Source: Rehmannia glutinosa (taxonomy: Eukaryota; Streptophyta; Magnoliopsida; Lamiales; Orobanchaceae). From it: a DNA stretch of 64,000 nucleotides. Below, piece by piece: positions 58,490-64,000 of the stretch; the stretch's first letter is position 1; every line of letters starts with the position of its first letter. The position numbers were made by a program, and so were the translations under genes. The stretch covers positions 84,435,943 to 84,499,942 of the forward strand of contig CM071936.1 of assembly GCA_016081115.2 (NCBI GenBank). Direction: 5' to 3'. Under the pieces are notes generated by a model, which saw nothing but the letters and a program-made list of their open reading frames with translations, made no database searches and had not been told where the DNA came from.

Positions 58490-60640
58490 ATGATCACGCA
58501 TTCTAGATCTTCCCAGCCAATTCCCATTGATTTAGAGATTGAAAAGACAGCAAAACAGCTAAGAAAAAGAACTAAAACGATGGTTGATGGGAGCAATCAG
58601 AACATTTTGAACAACAGAAACAACGAGGAGCGCCCAACTGAGGCGAATGGATGGAACCAGATAGAAGAGAGGCCCGCGGGTGGCCCGTCTGCCGATTAAT
58701 GCAAATAATTTCAAACTAAAATCTGCGCTAATCAAGATGGTTTCAGAAAACCATTTTTGTGAGAGAGCCGTTGAGGATCCAAACGCGCATCTGGCGTAAT
58801 TTTTTGAAATCTGCAATACTGTTTAGATGAATGGTGTTTCTAAGGATATCGTTCGATACCGCCTCTTCGCATTCTCTCTACACGATAAGGCTAAGGGATG
58901 GTTATATCTTGACACCACCTACAGTAGATTGGGTTGAACAAAGTCAACGGTATCTGGCGAAACATTTTCCCTCTAGTAAACGCTGCAATTAAAAAGTGAG
59001 ATCGCCTAGTTTAGATTTAGATATAGAGCCGCTATATGAAGCATGGGATAGGTTTAGAGAGTTGTTGACGAAGTGCCCTTAACACGGATATCCCGATTAC
59101 CAACATGTACAATACTTTTATAATGGTTTAACTGGCAACACAAGAACTATTATAGATGTTGCATCTGGGAGTGCACTACTAGGGAAATATACGGATGAGG
59201 CACTAGAATTGTTGGAGGAGATGGCAAATAATAATTACCAGTGACCATCCGAGAGATCTGATGATAGACGTGTTGTGGAGATCTAGGATGAGGATAAGAT
59301 TTTCATGCTCACCGAGCAAATATCCATGCTAAGTATGAAACTGGATGCAATACAACAAGTAGCTTCAAGAGAGCCGGCAATCATTGTAGAAGAGGCGAAT
59401 TTTGTAGGACAGCAGAATTACAACAACAACTATAGAAATAGCCAGGCACTTACATATTATAATACGGGGTTGCACAACCATGAAAATTTTTATTTTGAAA
59501 ACAACAAAAACGTTTTCCACCCACCTCCAAATTTTGATATGGGTAATCAAAGCAGAACGATGTTAGGGGAACAAAAAACATCCTTGAAGGAGATGTTAGC
59601 CTCATTCATCGGGAAAACATAAGCCAGACTAAATCATGATGAAGCTTAGATAGACACAATTGAGGATCAGGTTACTCTGATGAATACTAATATGAATGCA
59701 AAACTTAAATCTTTGGAAAAACAGTTGGGGCAGATAGCCACAGCAGTAGGCAGCCAACACTAGAAAGACAAACTCCCGAATAATACAGAGGTAGATCCGG
59801 GGGAACTGTGCAAATCCAGTCATTTGTGGAGTGGAACAAGATATGAGGGTCCAAAGATGCCAGTTGAACAAGAGGTTGAACAGGAAACCATTGAGGAACA
59901 GGACACGGTAGTAGGAGCTGAGCCAAAACAAGTGGAGAAACCAAAGGTTGTTTCTACTTCAATAATCCCAAAAACTGAGGTACCTATCCTTTTCTTGCAA
60001 AGGTTGCAGAAAAATAAATCAGATGATCAATTTGTTAAATTTCTTGAAATTTTTAAAAAATTCAAATTAATATACCTTTTGCGGATGCTTTAGAACAAAT
60101 GCCAAATTATGCTAAATTTTTTAAAGAAATAATGGCAAATAAAAGAAAAATTTTGGAATATGAAATCGTAAAACTAATTAAGGAGTGTAGTGCGATTATT
60201 CAAAGAAGTTACCCTAAAAGCTTAAAGATCCGGAAGTTTTGCAATTCCTTGTGTAATTGGGGGTACAACCTTTAATAAAGCACTATGCGACTTAGATGCT
60301 AGTATAAACTTAATGATGTTATCAATATTTCAGAAATTGGGGTTAGGCGAAGTAAAACCTACGACAATCACCCTACAATTAGTGGATCGTTCAGTAACTT
60401 ATCTGAAAGGGTGATTGAAGATGTATTGTTTAAGATAGAAAAGTTCATCTTTTTAGTGGACTTTATTGTGTAAGAAATGGAAGAGGATCGTGAGATTTTA
60501 TTGATTCTGGGAAGACCATTCTTAGCTATAAGTAAAGCCTTAATCAATGTGCAGAAAGGTGAGTTAACATTAAGAGTAAATGATGAACATGTACTATTTT
60601 CGATCTACAAAGCAATGCAATGCCATGAAAACGTTGAACA
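58490..60640 (+). pseudogene. Athila-like gag-protease, broken
   Basis: It begins MITHSRSSQPIPIDLEIEK (the same start as the split gag of copy 2). A stop at 58697 is followed by fragments of the capsid (VEDPNAHLA, ARAW-type HDKAKGWLYLD), the Asn-rich linker (NYNNNYRNSQALTYY, GLHNHENF), a coiled segment (LEKQLGQIATAVGSQ) and an acidic linker. The protease is recognisable from VIGGTTFNKALCDLD-like sequence near 60255-60300 (Asp-x-Gly reads DLDAS, the Gly being lost) to LILGRPFLAISKALINVQ. At least ten stops or shifts. Encoded particle and protease proteins in the ancestor. Confidence 0.85.
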
Positions 60641-61220
60641 TTGAAACATGATTGATGTGTTAACACCATGCAGGGAAGCTGAGTTTGAATTGGTTGTGAT
60701 GAAAGACGCATTGGAATGGTGTTTGAGCCACTCGCAGGAGTCAAAAGGTATGTCTATTGATATTACTAATGATGAAATTCATGATTATTTGCTTGCCTTA
60801 GATGGAGCAGAAGAGCAAATACCAGAAAATGATGTGCAGAACCAGTCACACGGCCATGTGAATTTACATGGTTGGACCGTGCGATAGGTGGCATCAGGAA
60901 AGGGCAAAGCACATGATCATATGCATTCACACAGTCAGACAGTGGGATAAGAAGCAGAAGGTGAAGACAGAGCACACAAACATGTGAATTCACACGGTCA
61001 GACCGTGTACTCTTTCTCTAAAGATTATAAATTCAACGCACACGGTCGTGTGAATTTACATGACTAGACTGTGCGTTTTGCTTCTTCTACCCTAGATTTG
61101 TCGGATGAGCTCCTGGCTTCACCAGAATATAAACCTCTTTCGGACCATCTTCAATATGCATTCTTGGGCTAAAACGAGACTTATTCGGTAATAGTTTCTT
61201 CGTCCATTACTATAAATCAA

Positions 61221-63612
61221 TTGGATAAACTGCTTAAAATCTTAAGGGAACATAAAACTGCAATTGGTTGGTCTATTTCCAATTTAAAAGGTATATGTCT
61301 CTCGATTTGCATGCATAAAATAAGAATGGAATATGATTGTAAACCTTCTATGCAACACCAATATAGACTTAACCCAATTATGCAAGAGGTCGTTAAGAAA
61401 GAAGTTCTTAATTGGTTAGATAATGGAATCATATTTGCTATATCGATAGCAATTGGGTTAGTCCAGTCCAAGTCGTGCCTAAGAAAGGGGGGATGACAAT
61501 AGTAAAAAGTGAATCTGATGAAATTATAGGCCTTAGGGTTGTCACGGGTTGGCATATTTGCATTGATTATCAAAAGTTAAACGCAGCAACTCGTAAAGAT
61601 CATTTTTCCCTCCCCTTTATGGATCAAATGTTGGATCTTCTTGCAGGTTACGAGTATTATTGCTTCATGGATGGGTACTTCAGATATAATCAAATTGTGA
61701 TTGCTCCCGAGGACCAAGAAAAGACAACATTTACATGCCCTTATGGTGTTTTCGCATTTCGTAGATTACCATTTGGGTTATGTAACTTTTCAAAGATGTA
61801 TGATGGTAATATTCCATGGCATGATTGAAAATACAATAGAAGTCTTTATGGATGACTTCTCAGTTTTTTGTAGTTCATTTGATCATTGTTTGCATAATCT
61901 AACCCTAGTTTTGAAGAGGTGCGAGGAGACAAACTTACTTTTAAATTGGGAAAAGTGTCATTTTATGGTACGTGATAACCTTGTACCCGGTCATCACATT
62001 TCCTCTGCAGGTTTAGAAGTTGATCGAGCAAAAGTGGTAGCAATTGAGAAGCTTCCACCTTCGAAGAACGAGAAAGCAGTAAGGCATTTTCTAGGACATG
62101 CGGGTTTTTATAGACGCTTTATCCGTGATTTTTCAAAAATTACCAAACCCTTTTCCTACTTACTTGAAAAAGATATACCTTTTGCTTTCACCCCTGATTG
62201 ATTGCAGGCTTTTGAAACACTGAAAAAGGCTCTGGAGAGTGCCCCAATTTTTATCACACTCGATTGGAGTCAGCCATTTTAAATAATGTGCAATGCGAGT
62301 GACTATGCAGTAGGAACAACATTGGGACAGAAAAACGATAAGCTTTTTTGTGTAATCTACTATGCAAGTCGCACATTAGATCCAACACATCAAAATTACA
62401 CCATGACTAAAGTAAACTTGCAGTGGTGTTCGTTTTTGACAAATTTTGGGAATACTTAATTGGGATAAAGACCATAGTCCATACGGACCATTGTGCGGTC
62501 AAATACCTATTCACAAAGAAGGATGCTAAGCCAAGGCTCACCCGATGGATACTCTTGCTACAAGAGTTTGACATCGAAATTTGGGATCGGAAAGGATGTG
62601 ACAACAAGGTAGCAGACCATCTCTAGACGACTCAAGCAGACGGCTAATGAGAACACAAAAGGCACAACAATCAAAGAAACATTTCCGAATGAGCTAATCC
62701 TAATGGCCAAAACCACCATCCCCTGGTACGCTCATATTGTGAATTATTTAGTAAGCGGGGTTCTACCAGTGGATATCACATATCATGCAAATAAGAAATT
62801 TCTTCATGATGTGAGATATTTTTTGTGGGATGAACCTCTATTATTTAATAGACGTGCAGATTCAGTTATTAGGAGATGTGTACCTCAAGAAGAATGGGCA
62901 AGCATTATAGAGCAATGCCATTTATCGCCATGTGGGGGTTACTTTGGCCCAACGTGTACAGTGGCTAATGTATTACAGCCCGGTTTCTTTTGGCCGTCTA
63001 TTTTCAAATATTTCTATAAGTTTGTTTTGTAGTGCGATAGTTGTCAACGTATGGAAAATATTTCACGGAGACACGAGATGACATTGACTAACATAATGGA
63101 AATGAAACTATTCGATGTTTGGGGTATAGATTTTATGGGACCATTTCCAATTTCAAATGGGTACATGTACATTCTCCTTGCAGTGGATTATGTATCCAAA
63201 TGGGTGGAAGCAATCCCCACTAAAACAAATGATGCATGAATTGTGTTGAAATTCTTGCAAAGAAATATCTTCACAAGGTTTGGTACTCCACGAGCCCTTA
63301 TTAGTGATGGGGGATCTCACTTTTGTAAGAAATTGTTCAATAATATGATGGAAAAATATGGAGTGAGATATCAAGTGGCCGTCGCCTACCAACCTCAGTC
63401 AAATGGGCTAGCCAAAGTTTCAAATAGGGAAATTAAGCAAATTTTAGAAAAGACGGTTAGTACAAATCGAAAGAATTGGGCTTTAAAGCTTGATGATGCT
63501 TTATGGTTTGATCGTACGCCATTCAAAACACCCCTTCAGATGTCACTGTATCGATTAGTCTTTGGGCCACCTTCCGGTGGAATTAGAACATAAGGCATTT
63601 AGGGCAGTGAGA
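61221..63612 (+). pseudogene. Athila-like pol: RT, RNase H and integrase, broken
   Basis: RT: DKLLKILREHKTAIGWSI, YRLNPIMQEVVKKEVLNWLD, the first catalytic region CFMDGYFRYNQ (GYSGYNQ expected), FRRLPFGLCN, and FMDDFSVF as the YxDD box. RNase [21 protein letters not shown] and [10 protein letters not shown]. Integrase: zinc finger with CDSC intact but the first His pair altered, then [19 protein letters not shown] and SNREIK, which hold the D-D-E triad, and LYRLVFG. Frameshifts near 61450, 61800, 62420 and 63570; stops at 62199, 62280, 62624, 63032 and 63237. The ancestral enzyme copied and inserted the element. Confidence 0.9.
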
Positions 63613-63622
63613 AAAGCTTAAC

Positions 63623-63961
63623 TGTTGGACCTCTAGCGCTACTCGGATTGACGATTGTCCCCACAAACCAACACGAGTCTTTTCTAGCGCGCTTTGTCCT
63701 CACTCACACGCACCCTGGAAAACTTCCCAGGGGGTCACCCATCCCATGTCTACTCCAGGCCAAGCACGCTTAACCTCAGAGTTTCTATGTAATGGACACC
63801 AGAAAAGAAGATGCATCTGTTGGTATAGGTAGTCCAAATCATATCCTTTAAGCTATCCTTTAACTAAGCAATCCAGCACTCACGAGTTCGAATCGCGGGC
63901 CGTGCCTCGTGCCTCTTTTAAAGCTCATTGCGAGGCGAGATCTTTGGACCAAAGCCCAACA
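63623..63961 (-). mobile_element. Cassandra TRIM, 3' LTR
   Basis: A 339-bp LTR with TGTTGGACC / GCCCAACA ends. On the reverse strand it begins TGTTGGGCTTTGG right after a purine tract (CCGGGAGGGGAT, 63973-63962), so it is the 3' LTR of a reverse-strand element. It contains 5S rRNA-like sequence in the sense direction of the element, the hallmark of Cassandra terminal-repeat retrotransposons in miniature, which encode no protein. It interrupts the integrase of Gypsy copy 3. Confidence 0.85.
63716..63800 (-). other. 5S rRNA-derived Pol III promoter region (not a functional 5S gene)
   Basis: The complement of 63722-63787 follows plant 5S rRNA through its internal promoter: GGTTAAGCGTGCTTGG (A-box region) and GGGATGGGTGACCCCCTGGG (IE/C-box region), with a gap and mismatches between and around. 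Only part of the 120-base gene is recognisable, within an LTR, so it is a promoter relic. Confidence 0.85.
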
Positions 63962-64000
63962 ATCCCCTCCCGGACTGCCAAAGATCTTAGCTCCAAATTC
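63962..64000 (-). other. Cassandra internal region with polypurine tract, cut by window end
   Basis: On the reverse strand CCGGGAGGGGAT immediately precedes the LTR and would prime plus-strand synthesis. The rest of the element lies beyond the window. Confidence 0.65.

Larger units (their letters stand above)
56842..63612 (+). mobile_element. Athila-like Gypsy copy 3, with pol
   Basis: Forward order: 5' LTR (56842-58329), primer site (58336-58352), gag (58490 on), protease (to about 60640), RT (61221-62201), RNase H (62207-62640), integrase (62703-63612). Integrase is interrupted by a Cassandra LTR at 63623; the 3' end is beyond the window. 60640-61220 is a linker with ACACGG..GTGTGAATT phrases. 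Stops and frameshifts occur in every gene, so it is inactive. Confidence 0.85.

Noticed and set aside
63716..63800. Functional 5S rRNA gene
   Set aside because: Only part of the gene is recognisable, with mismatches, and it lies inside an LTR with TG...CA ends and a polypurine tract.

Overview
The window is nuclear DNA from a flowering plant, almost certainly a eudicot. Evidence: an intronless class I cytosolic small heat-shock protein gene, and plant-only transposon lineages (FAR1/FRS-type Mutator-like elements with an Ulp1-like second gene, L1-type LINEs with a CCHC ORF1, SIRE-like Copia, Athila-like Gypsy with a tRNA-Asp-type primer site, a Cassandra TRIM whose LTR carries 5S rRNA sequence). 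An asterid is my guess from the look of the repeats; the sequence alone does not fix a family. The only gene that looks intact and cellular is the heat-shock gene at 3466-3921, which has a TATA box and a perfect three-unit heat-shock element just upstream.

Layout. 1-3300: AT-rich DNA without a recognisable gene, with a short duplication and a GATA microsatellite. 3330-3921: heat-shock promoter and gene. 4187-16650: three Mutator-like elements (MULEs A, B, C) lying end to end, separated only by (TA)n tracts. B and C carry a forward FRS-type transposase relic and a convergent reverse-strand Ulp1-protease-like relic; A has no gene. 16650-36300: a fourth MULE (D) whose first intron holds an LTR (17400-32879, ends TGTAACA/TGTTACA). 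That LTR contains a 5'-truncated LINE (17971-21729) and a Helitron (21964-31402), and the Helitron contains a nearly full-length LINE (24337-30472). A three-copy inverted SINE cluster follows the LTR, then MULE D resumes with its Ulp1-like gene and a 145-bp dimeric tandem array.

36301-39300: 3' part of a reverse-strand SIRE-like Copia element (LTR, polypurine tract, charged env-like ORF relic). 39540-51391: two reverse-strand Athila-like Gypsy copies, both lacking RT/RNase H/integrase; the gag of the second is split by a 4.16-kb solo LTR. 51400-56840: a mosaic of transposon fragments (FRS transposase relic, Copia integrase/RT, a Gypsy gag scrap, a 39-bp minisatellite, a reverse-strand gypsy-type transposon domain). 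56842-63612: a forward Athila-like Gypsy element with LTR, primer site, gag-protease and pol, all broken. 63623-end: a reverse-strand Cassandra LTR inserted in its integrase.

No transposon protein in the window is open throughout, so mobility would need factors from elsewhere. Most interest lies in the nesting order, the end-to-end MULEs, and arrays of short words arranged in opposite orientation on the two sides of the MULE transposase genes. I found no convincing previously undescribed gene system; the MULE word arrays are the closest thing to unexplained structure.
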